Position numbers and translations under genes: made by a program. From the NCBI GenBank assembly GCA_021822495.1, contig JAKAQO010000002.1, forward strand, positions 33,034-97,033: 64,000 nt of DNA, written 5' to 3'. Position 1 is the stretch's first letter, and the number at the start of each line of letters is the position of its first letter. This document shows, piece after piece, positions 16,102 through 23,840 of this stretch. This DNA comes from a bacterium. GTDB taxonomy: Bacteria; Elusimicrobiota; Elusimicrobia; UBA1565; UBA9628. The notes beneath the pieces were generated by a model that saw only the letters and a list, made by a program, of their open reading frames with translations, searched no databases and was not told the origin of the DNA.

Positions 16102-16215
16102 AAGGTTGTCCAAGCGGCAGTGGAAGAGGGCATCCCTTATCAGACCCTGATGGGTAGCATCTTCCACCGATACGCCTCTCACCGTTTGATGGACCGAAAC
16201 TCTTATCTTAGGTAA
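16102..16215 (+). pseudogene. Remnant of a CopG/BrnA-type antitoxin, C-terminal end
   Basis: The frame reads AAVEEGIPYQTLMGSIFHRY-type sequence and then stops at 16213-16215. The GIPYQTL...S..H.YAS pattern is the usual C-terminus of CopG-like antitoxins. An in-frame TGA at 16099 and lack of a start or a partner toxin show it is a decayed fragment. The rest of 16003-16244 shows only a short hairpin (GGCAACCT/AGGTTGTC around 16092-16111). Confidence 0.5.
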
Positions 16216-16243
16216 CGCCGCGCCTCATTTTGTGGAAGGATTC

Positions 16244-17791
16244 TCATCGCAAAACAATCGGAAAAATCTTCGCGCGGACAGACCTTGGTAAAAGCTGGGG
16301 ATTTTGAGAGTGATTTTTTAAATCCGCCTGGGACTCAACCTCGGGAGACAGATAATCGTAGAGAGAGCCCATACTGATATGTTTAAGATTATTGAGAGCT
16401 TTACCGTTAAGGCCGCGCAAAAAATAATAGGTCAAAAGCCCGTGGCCTTGCCGTTTAAGGACCTCGGCGGTTTGGTTGTCCCGCGCGGCGGTCAAAACGA
16501 CGATTTTACCGTTTCCAGGAACAAAGCCGGGGTTAATATGGGTCTCAAGCGGGCGAAGGCCGGGACGGATAATCGAGCGCGGACCCGCTCCGGAGAAACA
16601 AGAGTCTAAAATAACAATCACGCGGTGGGCGGGAATTTTTAAAAGATCGCCGTAAAGCCTTTTTAAAGGATAGGCGGTCTTCGTCAAAAATTCTGGATTC
16701 CCGTCAAAGGGCACTAAATAAGCCTCGCCTGTGTCCGGGTTGGGAGCGCCGTGGCCGGAAAAATAAAAATATACGCGGGAATCTTTTTTGACGTTTTTAG
16801 GAAGCCAATCTTCCAAATAGGCCGCTAAATCGCTTTTGGTTGCGGTCTCGTTAAGCAAAAGGCGCAAATGTTCATCAGGAACCCCCAAGGCTAAAAAATG
16901 CTTTTGAACGGACACGGCGTCCCGCTCAGAAAATTCAGAGGGCATGACGCCTCCGGCATATTTTTCAACGCCGACCACAACCGCAAAATCATCGGGCTTA
17001 ATGGGACTATGATAGGTGGGAGCGTCCACATCGCTTTTAATTTCGGGAGGTTTTTTAGCTTTCTTAGACTCTTTAAGGCTTTCAATTTCTTTTGCCAGAA
17101 CATCCAAGCGATGAGCGATGTTTTTCTGGGTTGAATTTTGCGCTTCTTGCGCGACTCGAGAAGCAATGCGGGTTATTTCTTCTTTTGACAAATTCTGGCC
17201 CGACAAGCGTTCCACCTCACGCCGAGCGCCCGGCGACGGAGGATGAAGACGATAGTCTTCAATGAGCGCAGCAACCTGCTGATGCTCCATCTGGTAGGCA
17301 TAATCCAAAGCCGTGTGGCCGCTGTCGTCCCGCACCCCCACTCTCGCGCCATGTTTCAAAAGAATTCTCACTAAATCCACTTGTCCATATTTCGCGGCAA
17401 GCATCAAAGCCGTATGCCCATATTTGTTTTGCAAATTGACATCCGCCCCATGTCGAATTAAAAACCGAGCGATGCGCGTTCCCTCTTGAGAAGGGGCAAC
17501 TGAAACGCTGAGCGGGCGAAACTTTGGAAACCGAAACGTGGGTTCAATGAAGTTTGTATTTCTCCACAATTGCGGCATATCCGTGTGCCCACCGGATGCG
17601 ATCTCCATTAAGGCTGTGTCGCCAGAGGAATTCGTAGCATTGATGGAAGCGCCTTGAGAAACGAGTATCCGCGCTTGGGAGAAATCCCCATTTGATACGG
17701 CGCTTAAAAAATCGGAATTAAGACCGGCAAAAGCCCAAGACGACGGGAAGAAAGAAATAAAGAATAAAAGGGAAATAGTCCGAGAGTTCAT
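16244..17791 (-). CDS. Secreted ankyrin-caspase (C14) protease, coupled to the radical SAM operon
   Basis: 515 residues: signal peptide (1-22), ankyrin repeats at ~25-60 and ~100-180 (GASINATNSSGDTALMEIA, GADVNLQNKYGHTALMLAA, GARVGVRDDSGHTALDYA), a charged linker/coiled coil (~185-250), then a caspase-like domain. The catalytic dyad is visible: His347 in YFSGHGAPNP and Cys398 in LDSCFSGAG. Bacterial metacaspase-type enzymes usually cut after basic residues. ATG overlaps the stop of the upstream radical SAM gene (ATGA), making it the last gene of that operon. A paralogue lies at 56957-58846. A role in trimming an exported peptide is possible but inferred. Confidence 0.8.
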   Translation of the reverse strand: MNSRTISLLFFISFFPSSWAFAGLNSDFLSAVSNGDFSQARILVSQGASINATNSSGDTALMEIASGGHTDMPQLWRNTNFIEPTFRFPKFRPLSVSVAPSQEGTRIARFLIRHGADVNLQNKYGHTALMLAAKYGQVDLVRILLKHGARVGVRDDSGHTALDYAYQMEHQQVAALIEDYRLHPPSPGARREVERLSGQNLSKEEITRIASRVAQEAQNSTQKNIAHRLDVLAKEIESLKESKKAKKPPEIKSDVDAPTYHSPIKPDDFAVVVGVEKYAGGVMPSEFSERDAVSVQKHFLALGVPDEHLRLLLNETATKSDLAAYLEDWLPKNVKKDSRVYFYFSGHGAPNPDTGEAYLVPFDGNPEFLTKTAYPLKRLYGDLLKIPAHRVIVILDSCFSGAGPRSIIRPGLRPLETHINPGFVPGNGKIVVLTAARDNQTAEVLKRQGHGLLTYYFLRGLNGKALNNLKHISMGSLYDYLSPEVESQADLKNHSQNPQLLPRSVRAKIFPIVLR

Positions 17792-18789
17792 CGCTGATCA
17801 GATTGCTTTAACTCATCCCACGAGTCCCAACACTCATTAGCATGAAGTAACAGGGCGGGGTCTTCCTGCATCCGTTCGACAAATTTTTTAACAATCGGAG
17901 AACTCCAGGCTTGAACGGCTTTTTTCCAAGCGGCATCCAGTTTTTCTTTCTTTAAGTCCGCCGCGTAAAAAGGAAGGGCGTTGAGAAGTTTGACCTTGCC
18001 ATCGGGAACGACCAAGACCATGGATTGCGGGTTTTGAAGCCTGACTGCGGCTTCGCGGCGAATGTCCCAGGGGTAAGCCGAAATTTTGACCGGATTTCCC
18101 AAGACGTTGGCCCGCTCTTTAATTTTTTGAAGCGTCTTTTCCCAAAGTTCATCGGGAATAGATAAACGCTCCCAAGCCGCAGCGGCTCGCCCCAAACGCA
18201 TCATGGGACCAGTCACAAAAAGACGCGCTCCCAATTGGGCGGCCAACTCGTAAGCAGAAACAGCGTCTTCTATATTCAACTTATTCGGCACGAAAACGAA
18301 CTCCGGTTCAAGACCCGCCTGGGCCAAGGCCTTAAGAGAATCAACGGCTTTTTTCCAGGAACCACTGGGCCTGACCCGTTCATGAATTTCAGCCCTTGAG
18401 CCATCCACGCTAATTTGAATGGAGGAAATTCCCAGATGCTTCAAGCGTTCAATGGCCGCATCATCAATAAAAAGCCCGTTGGTCTCGATTTTAATTTGAG
18501 CCCCGCCGCGGCTTAAAATCTCAAAAACATCCCAAGAGTGCTCAATTAAAAGCGGTTCTCCGCCTCCAAAGGCGACATAGGGAATTCCCAGTTCGACGAT
18601 TTGGCGAGATAAGCTTAAGGCTTCTTCTTTTGAGAGTTCTTTTTTCCAAGCCTTATCCGGACCGGATTCCTCGCAACAATGAAGGCAAAAAGAAGTGCAA
18701 CGGTTGGTCAGTTGCCAAGCAAGAAAGAGGGGAGCGCTATAATCTGCGATCCGCGCCCCCCTTCCCTCAGAATCTTTTAGCATCGCCAC
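17788..18789 (-). CDS. Radical SAM protein 1 of the peptide operon
   Basis: 333 residues. Radical SAM Cys triplet C31-x3-C35-x2-C38 (NRCTSFCLHC), the GGEP SAM-binding motif (AFGGGEPLL), the IKIETNG strand and IQISVDG. The C-terminal region (VVPDGKVKLLNALPFYAADLKKEKLDAAWKK) lines up with the SPASM/twitch region of PqqE-like enzymes but has lost the Cys found there in its paralogues, so no auxiliary cluster is expected. GTG 18789 or ATG 18783 can start it; neither has a clear ribosome binding site. Its original 5' end lies across the Fic gene at 20327-20402. Likely modifies a peptide; substrate inferred from the neighbouring peptide gene. Confidence 0.8.
   Translation of the reverse strand: MAMLKDSEGRGARIADYSAPLFLAWQLTNRCTSFCLHCCEESGPDKAWKKELSKEEALSLSRQIVELGIPYVAFGGGEPLLIEHSWDVFEILSRGGAQIKIETNGLFIDDAAIERLKHLGISSIQISVDGSRAEIHERVRPSGSWKKAVDSLKALAQAGLEPEFVFVPNKLNIEDAVSAYELAAQLGARLFVTGPMMRLGRAAAAWERLSIPDELWEKTLQKIKERANVLGNPVKISAYPWDIRREAAVRLQNPQSMVLVVPDGKVKLLNALPFYAADLKKEKLDAAWKKAVQAWSSPIVKKFVERMQEDPALLLHANECWDSWDELKQSDQR
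18699..18762. repeat. 64-bp direct repeat, copy 1 (inside radical SAM 1)
   Basis: Identical over 64 bp to 20327-20390, in the same orientation. It encodes the first part of radical SAM 1 (ARIADYSAPLFLAWQLTN). The two copies bracket the Fic gene. Confidence 0.9.
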
Positions 18790-18805
18790 AATTTCAGCTA
18801 TCTCG

Positions 18806-20308
18806 TTAAAAACGCTTCATCAAACGCGCTAATGCCGCTGTTAACCCATTGTCAAGAAGTTCATCCAATTCCTTCTTGCGGTCTACAATAATAGAATCCG
18901 CCTTCTCCGCATGCACAAACCGAAATGAATCCTTGTTGCTTTCAATATCGCGCGAGGGAGATTGGACATCCTTTCTCCCAGATGGATCGTCTTCTATGAC
19001 GGCAAATGTCGTCACGGCCATAACGCCCGAGTCTCGGCCAGCGCCATGTAGAGACGTCACATATTTTAACTGCAAGCCTTCAACGCGAATACGAAGGCTC
19101 GCCCAGGAAGAAAAAAGAGTGAAATCAGCCAAATGGCCCGCAACGCGAGAGGAGTTTATAATATCGTTTTTATACCAGTGCGCATTTGAATCGCCGGGAC
19201 CAGCGCAATCAAAGACAATTTTTACATCAGAAATACCTTTTTCCTTAAAGATGCCGCGTAATTCTTCATTTTTCTTTTTAAACCAATGCTGAATTTCTGC
19301 CTGAACCGCTTTAGCTCTACTATTAAGGGCTTTTTGCCTCTGCGTTTCTTGCCTGCGCCGCAAAGCCGAAAGCTGATCCGCAAGAGTGTGCGCGACATCG
19401 GCGGATAGTCCGCCAACAAGAAGCTCTTGCGGCCGCTCCAACTCGCCAGCGAGGGCATTGCTTTCTAAACGCGTAAAAAGAGCGACCAAGGGATTTAAGT
19501 CCCCGTCATTAGCCACATCCAATGCTTTAAGATAGTCATCTCTATGAAAACGATCCACGACCAAAGGCGCAAAATGATGTTTATCAAGAACCAAAAGAGT
19601 GAGAGCGCGCGCAACCCTCCCATTTCCATCAGCGAACGGATGAACGCAAACAAAGCCATGATGAAACCAAGCGGCCTTCACAATTGGGTGAATTTCTTGT
19701 TTAGAATCAATTTCTTCAAACAAACGGACAAGCTCATCCATTTCTGAAGCGACATGCTCCGGAGGAGTGTACTCTAAAATCGTACCGTCTTGCCTTTCCA
19801 CATGATTGGGTTGAATCTTCCACCCGCCATGGTCGAGAGGGACCTCCATTTTTCGGCCATTCACGTCGTAAACGATATGCGTCAACTGGGTACGGGTAAG
19901 CGCGCTATGCAGTTCTTTAATGAATGCCGTGTTAAGATTTCTCTCCGCGCGGACAAATTCAAGCACCATCTGCAGACTATCTCTTTGGGCTTTAAGCGTC
20001 TCCAAAACATCTTCATTAATCCGCCCACCTTCCCGTTCAACGACATCTCGGCTAAAGCCTTCGGCGACAAGAGTCAACGTTAATCCCCAATCAATATCAT
20101 ACAAGCGTTCAATAATACCCGTTTCTATTGATAATTTGCGCAGGCTTCTTTGACGAACCAAAGTCCGCTCTTTTTCCGACATGGATTTTAAATATTCGGC
20201 CCATTCCTCGCGCAGGGAATCAAGGGCCGCCAAGCTCCCATTGGTGGATATTTTTCTCATGTCCAAAGGAGCAATACGGCGCCATGGAATTTTTTTTTCG
20301 TTAGACAT
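18806..20308 (-). CDS. Fic-domain protein (AMPylase-like)
   Basis: 500 residues, no signal peptide. The central Fic domain has the complete catalytic loop HPFADGNGRVARAL (HxFx(D/E)GNGRxxR) preceded by WFHHGFVCVHPF; the upstream segment EYTPPEHVASEMDEL is the flap/helix region typical of Fic/DOC-family proteins. Fic enzymes transfer AMP or related groups to target hydroxyls. A C-terminal ~200-residue extension with a coiled-coil (LADQLSALRRRQETQRQKALNSRAKAVQAE) is unrecognised. It interrupts an otherwise tightly packed operon and is flanked by a 64-bp direct repeat, so it appears to be a later insertion. No ribosome binding site is seen; its ATG overlaps the stop of a truncated radical SAM frame. 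Confidence 0.85.
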   Translation of the reverse strand: MSNEKKIPWRRIAPLDMRKISTNGSLAALDSLREEWAEYLKSMSEKERTLVRQRSLRKLSIETGIIERLYDIDWGLTLTLVAEGFSRDVVEREGGRINEDVLETLKAQRDSLQMVLEFVRAERNLNTAFIKELHSALTRTQLTHIVYDVNGRKMEVPLDHGGWKIQPNHVERQDGTILEYTPPEHVASEMDELVRLFEEIDSKQEIHPIVKAAWFHHGFVCVHPFADGNGRVARALTLLVLDKHHFAPLVVDRFHRDDYLKALDVANDGDLNPLVALFTRLESNALAGELERPQELLVGGLSADVAHTLADQLSALRRRQETQRQKALNSRAKAVQAEIQHWFKKKNEELRGIFKEKGISDVKIVFDCAGPGDSNAHWYKNDIINSSRVAGHLADFTLFSSWASLRIRVEGLQLKYVTSLHGAGRDSGVMAVTTFAVIEDDPSGRKDVQSPSRDIESNKDSFRFVHAEKADSIIVDRKKELDELLDNGLTAALARLMKRF

Positions 20309-20402
20309 AATATTTAGTCAACTGAAAACGGTTGGTCAGTTGCCAAGCAAGAAAGAGGGGAGCGCTATAATCTGCGATCCGCGCCCCCCTCTCGTGAGTC
20401 AC
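20301..20402 (-). pseudogene. Truncated 5' end of radical SAM gene left by the Fic insertion
   Basis: A GTG at 20402 overlaps the peptide stop as GTGA and reads THERGARIADYSAPLFLAWQ, then diverges after the 64-bp repeat and stops at 20301. This is probably the original start region of radical SAM 1, which would have been translationally coupled to the peptide gene before Fic was inserted. Confidence 0.7.
20327..20390. repeat. 64-bp direct repeat, copy 2
   Basis: Perfect copy of 18699-18762 on the upstream side of the Fic gene. Repeat plus Fic spans about 1.63 kb. Confidence 0.9.
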
Positions 20403-20521
20403 GTGAACCGAATGTAGGGCTGCGCCATCACCCGCTCGGAAACCTCTTCCATTTTGGGAGTTTCCCAGACGAGCTTTTTCGAGGCTTTCGCCCCCTCGCT
20501 CACGTTTTTTTGGTCGTTCAT
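20399..20521 (-). CDS. 40-residue PqqA-like candidate RiPP precursor peptide
   Basis: ATG 20521 follows AGGAG at 6-nt spacing, one of the strongest ribosome binding sites in the operon. The peptide has a charged N-terminal leader, then a W19-x2-P22 motif (KKLVWETPKMEEV) and a short C-terminus QPYIRFT. In PqqA, W-x2-P is followed 14 residues after Pro by the Tyr that becomes PQQ; here Tyr36 is exactly 14 after Pro22, while the PqqA Glu (position +10) is Met32. It lies between two radical SAM genes, in an operon with a PqqD-like chaperone, and its stop overlaps the old GTG start of radical SAM 1. Two arginines (30, 38) are possible protease sites. The sequence supports a precursor; product unknown. 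Confidence 0.7.
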   Translation of the reverse strand: MNDQKNVSEGAKASKKLVWETPKMEEVSERVMAQPYIRFT

Positions 20522-20540
20522 TCTGTCTCCTTCGTGCCGA

Positions 20541-21509
20541 CTAGACCATAGCCGGCAAATCAGATTCTTCCAAAGGCTTCAAGTGATTCGCTGTCGCTAA
20601 AACCGAAGAATCTTTGAGAATCTCATCAAAGCCTGAAGATATCTTAGGATTTTGATAAGCCTTTTGACACTTCTCCCAAGACTCAATCAAATTTTCTTTT
20701 CTCAAATCAGCGCAGATATAAGGCAAAAAACCTGAAACGCGCACGCGCCCATCCGGCAAAATTAAAAGAGTCGCGGGCATAGCCCCCTTTTTCATTTTTA
20801 AATCTTCTTCGATAGAAAACGGCCTAAATGAGAGTTCCATCTGTCCGGCCAATTCTTTCTCCTTTCTCTCAAGCAGATTATAAAATTTTTTGTATTCGGC
20901 GCGCGAAAGTTCAAGTCTGTCCCACAGTTTTGCCGCGGTCCCAATTCTCATGAGGCTCCCGCTGTTAAAACGAAAAGCCCCGAGACTGGCGGCCAAATCA
21001 ATGACGGCCTCGGCCTCGGCGATGTTAATTTGAGTGGGAGCAAAGGTAATTTCAAGCGGGAGATTGTATTTTCGCGCCGCGCGACAGGCGGAAATAGTTT
21101 TTTCCAGAACCCCTCCTGGGCGCATTTTAGAATAAACGGCCTGGGTGGCCCCGTCTATTGAAATTTGAAGAGAGCGAATCGGCAAGAAAGAGAGTCTCTC
21201 CGCTTCTTTTTCCCCAAAAATTTGCCCATTGGTCTCGATTTTAAGATAGACCGCGCCGCCGCGCCCCAAAGCCTCCGCGACTTCAAAGAAATGCGGGACA
21301 GTCAAGGGTTCTCCCCCCGCTAACAAGACATAGGGAACCTGAGCTTGAATTATTTGATCGGCAACGGACAAAGATTCCTCGCGGTTTAATTCATTGGGAA
21401 AAGGCTTATGGGGCGCGGAATCGGTGCAACAATGGAGACACGCCAGATTGCAATCCCGGGTCATTTGCCAGGCGATAAAACTCGGGGCCGATAGTTCGGA
21501 AATTTTCAC
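20541..21509 (-). CDS. Radical SAM protein 2 of the peptide operon
   Basis: 322 residues from GTG 21509, which overlaps the UbiA stop as GTGA; a longer frame to ATG 21560 would run 52 nt into that gene and is less likely. Cys triplet C20-x3-C24-x2-C27 (RDCNLACLHC), GGEP (LAGGEPLT), YLKIETNG and LQISIDG are intact. The C-terminal LPDGRVRVSGFLPYICADLRKENLIESWEKC is a reduced SPASM/twitch-like region with two or so Cys instead of six or seven. It belongs to the PqqE/AhbC-like branch by overall pattern. Next downstream gene is the peptide, 19 nt away. Confidence 0.85.
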   Translation of the reverse strand: MKISELSAPSFIAWQMTRDCNLACLHCCTDSAPHKPFPNELNREESLSVADQIIQAQVPYVLLAGGEPLTVPHFFEVAEALGRGGAVYLKIETNGQIFGEKEAERLSFLPIRSLQISIDGATQAVYSKMRPGGVLEKTISACRAARKYNLPLEITFAPTQINIAEAEAVIDLAASLGAFRFNSGSLMRIGTAAKLWDRLELSRAEYKKFYNLLERKEKELAGQMELSFRPFSIEEDLKMKKGAMPATLLILPDGRVRVSGFLPYICADLRKENLIESWEKCQKAYQNPKISSGFDEILKDSSVLATANHLKPLEESDLPAMV

Positions 21510-22426
21510 CGGTGAATAATCAAGCTTAAAGTAAAAACGGAAGTCGCGACCAAATAGCACAAAACGATATTTTTAATGGCTGGAACAAAGAGGCGCGGGC
21601 TGTCCCAGGTTTTCAAAGCGGTCTTCGCGCTGAGAACCCAAAAGGGAATTCCGGCCAAGGCCGCAAAAAAAGCGAGTTTTGGGAAAACGCCCAGAACTGA
21701 TCCGATGATTGAAACCAGAAGCCCCAAAGCGGAAAGCCCCAAATACAGAAAAACGCCGTTTTTGCGCCCCAACCTCACGACCAAATTTCTCTTTCCCACC
21801 AAGCGGTCCTGATAGAAATCAGGAATGGCATTGACAACGGCTAAGGACATAATCAAAAGCCCGGGAACCAAAGACGCCGCCAAAGCGTTCCAAGAAAAAT
21901 GATGGGTGTAAAGGGCTAAACTCCCCAAGGTCATCCACGGCCCATAAGAAAGGCCGATCATGAGTTCTCCCATTCCCCGGTAAACCCAGCGAATGGGCGG
22001 GCCCACATAAAAAAGAGCGGCAAGGCCGCCCAGAAGAGTGTAGAGAATAACGGGCCATCCGCCAAATTTAGCCAAATAAAAGCCGACAGATGCCGCAACC
22101 GCGAAAGAAGCGATTCCCAGCCACAGCATCCACTCCGGGATATATTCATCGTCGGAAGGATTAAAGACGCGATCAGTTCCCATGCGGGCATCAAAATATT
22201 CATTGAAGGACTCAACCCCGACAACCGAGAGAAATATTCCAAACAGCCCAAGCCCGAACAAGTAGAAGGAAAAAGTTTTCTCTACGCCATAGGCCCAGGC
22301 CGAACCTAAAAGATAAGGAAGAAGCCCCGCATAGAGAAAAAACCGGTAGCGAATCAAAGAGAAGACGCGAAAAGGCGCGTCTAAAACTCCAAGACGCTCT
22401 TTTACGATCGCTTCAGCCACGCTCAA
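21506..22426 (-). CDS. UbiA-family membrane prenyltransferase
   Basis: 306 residues, about eight or nine membrane helices. Both Asp-rich prenyl-diphosphate motifs are present: N75-E-Y-F-D79 with D85 (SFNEYFDARMGTD) and the second NAIPDFYQDRLVGKRNLVVRLG. Such enzymes attach a polyprenyl chain to an aromatic ring, as in menaquinone and ubiquinone synthesis, within the inner membrane. TTG 22426 overlaps the upstream stop (TTGA); GTG 22420 is an alternative. Being between radical SAM genes and in one operon with a polyprenyl diphosphate synthase, it suggests that the pathway product is prenylated. It could also be an ordinary quinone enzyme; no other menaquinone genes are in the window. Confidence 0.85.
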   Translation of the reverse strand: MSVAEAIVKERLGVLDAPFRVFSLIRYRFFLYAGLLPYLLGSAWAYGVEKTFSFYLFGLGLFGIFLSVVGVESFNEYFDARMGTDRVFNPSDDEYIPEWMLWLGIASFAVAASVGFYLAKFGGWPVILYTLLGGLAALFYVGPPIRWVYRGMGELMIGLSYGPWMTLGSLALYTHHFSWNALAASLVPGLLIMSLAVVNAIPDFYQDRLVGKRNLVVRLGRKNGVFLYLGLSALGLLVSIIGSVLGVFPKLAFFAALAGIPFWVLSAKTALKTWDSPRLFVPAIKNIVLCYLVATSVFTLSLIIHR

Positions 22427-23400
22427 ACCTCAACCCATTTATGGAGCTTTGAAACCACCGTCGGATCTCTTTCCAGTTCCTGGACAAAGCCGTAAACCTT
22501 CGGGTTTTTCCAGGCTTCCTGAAAATGCTTCCAGACTTGGCCCAGGGATTGCTGGCGCAAATTCCCGCAGACAAAGGGAAGGGCGTTGATGAGTTTCACC
22601 TTGCCGTTGGGCAAGATAATGAAAAGGGCCGCCGGGTTTTCCAGGCGATATTTCAGCTCTTCTAAAATCCCCATTTCATGAAAATACACCCGCATTCGGC
22701 CATCATATTCTTTAGCTTTCAAACGCAAAGTATCAAAAAAGGTGGGGTAATCGGCTTCATCGGGCGCGGTTATCTTCCAGGTCCGAACGGCGTTTCCGGT
22801 GTACATGATTTTTCCGGTGTAGAAGCTGTAAGCTCCAAGCTGGTATGCTAAATCGACCACATCAGCGATTTCCTTGATATTAAATTTCGCTGGAACGAAA
22901 TTAATCTCAATAGGAACCCCCGCTTCGCGCAAATTTTTAATTCCCTCGATGGCCGACTCAAAGCGCCCGTGAATCCGCATCTTATCAAAGGACGCCGGGT
23001 TGGCGCCGTCTAAAGAAACCTGAACGGCCTTGACCCCGAAAGTTTTAAGCCGCTTGCAATTTTCAGGCGTCAAATAATGGCCATTGGTCTCAATTTTAAG
23101 TCCCACCCCGCCTTTGATGATTCTTTCAACCATCTCGAAAAAATGCGGATGAACCATCGGCTCTCCGCCGGAAAATGAGACGTAGGGCACTTGCCCGGCA
23201 ATCAACTGATCGATGACGGAAAAGGCCTCGTCTTTTGTCAGCTCGTCTTTAAAGGCTTTTCCAGGACCCGATTCTTCAATACAATGCAGGCAAGCGAGGT
23301 TACACTCATTGGTAATCTGCCAGGCGACATACAGGGGCGCGCCTAAATCTTCCGAAGAAACGGTTTCGTCCGCTTCTTTAACTTGGGTTACAGAAGCCAT
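22423..23400 (-). CDS. Radical SAM protein 3 of the peptide operon
   Basis: 325 residues. Cys triplet C33-x3-C37-x2-C40 (NECNLACLHC), GGEP (SFSGGEPMV), LKIETNG and VQVSLDG. The C-terminus LPNGKVKLINALPFVCGNLRQQSLGQVWK has the CGNxR(E/Q)xSL pattern of the last SPASM motif but the other auxiliary-cluster Cys residues are missing. It follows the PqqD-like gene directly (TAATG), the arrangement of PqqD with PqqE, so this is the best candidate for the first peptide-modifying enzyme. Confidence 0.87.
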   Translation of the reverse strand: MASVTQVKEADETVSSEDLGAPLYVAWQITNECNLACLHCIEESGPGKAFKDELTKDEAFSVIDQLIAGQVPYVSFSGGEPMVHPHFFEMVERIIKGGVGLKIETNGHYLTPENCKRLKTFGVKAVQVSLDGANPASFDKMRIHGRFESAIEGIKNLREAGVPIEINFVPAKFNIKEIADVVDLAYQLGAYSFYTGKIMYTGNAVRTWKITAPDEADYPTFFDTLRLKAKEYDGRMRVYFHEMGILEELKYRLENPAALFIILPNGKVKLINALPFVCGNLRQQSLGQVWKHFQEAWKNPKVYGFVQELERDPTVVSKLHKWVEV

Positions 23401-23840
23401 TATTCGATGATGAGGCCCTTGCCTTTGAGCTCGCTTAAAAAGCTGGCGGCCTCTTTTTCCATGTTTCCAGATGAGTCTTCGTATTTTTCCTTAAGTTTTC
23501 CAATCAAAGACGAAGAATCAGCTCCGGCGACGATCTCCCGCACAACGGCCGCGCCGGTCGGGCTTAAAGTATAAACTTTCTCGGAACGCGTCTCAAACAA
23601 AACCGCTCCAAATTTCTCTTCTCTAAATTTCACAAACGGCGCTAATTTCATGACTCCTCCCTTTGATGCGGCTAAACACGAAGACGCGTCCGCCGCTTCT
23701 CTTTCGATGATTTCCTCTAGTTCCCGCCGCACGTTCTCGCGGTTCTGAACATTTTTTGCGTCCTTTGAATTTGCGTCATCTTCCGATACGACAAAATCCC
23801 CCGACTTCCAGGCTTTCTTTAAAAGAGATTGATAGGACAT
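23400..23840 (-). CDS. PqqD-like peptide chaperone
   Basis: 146 residues: an N-terminal ~60-residue charged extension, then a PqqD/RRE-type domain (LAPFVKFREEKFGAVLFETR, KVYTLSPTGAAVVREI, ...EKEAASFLSELKGKGLI). PqqD-like domains bind the leader of a ribosomal peptide and present it to a radical SAM enzyme. The Ser-Pro-Thr-Gly turn (LSPTGAAV) corresponds to the LN..G..I/V segment of PqqD. One-base stop/start overlaps with both neighbours show tight coupling. This gene is the main reason to read the operon as peptide modification. Confidence 0.83.
   Translation of the reverse strand: MSYQSLLKKAWKSGDFVVSEDDANSKDAKNVQNRENVRRELEEIIEREAADASSCLAASKGGVMKLAPFVKFREEKFGAVLFETRSEKVYTLSPTGAAVVREIVAGADSSSLIGKLKEKYEDSSGNMEKEAASFLSELKGKGLIIE

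Noticed and set aside
20301..20402. The 33-codon frame upstream of Fic as a second precursor peptide
   Set aside because: Its sequence is the duplicated start of radical SAM 1, ending a few codons after the repeat boundary.
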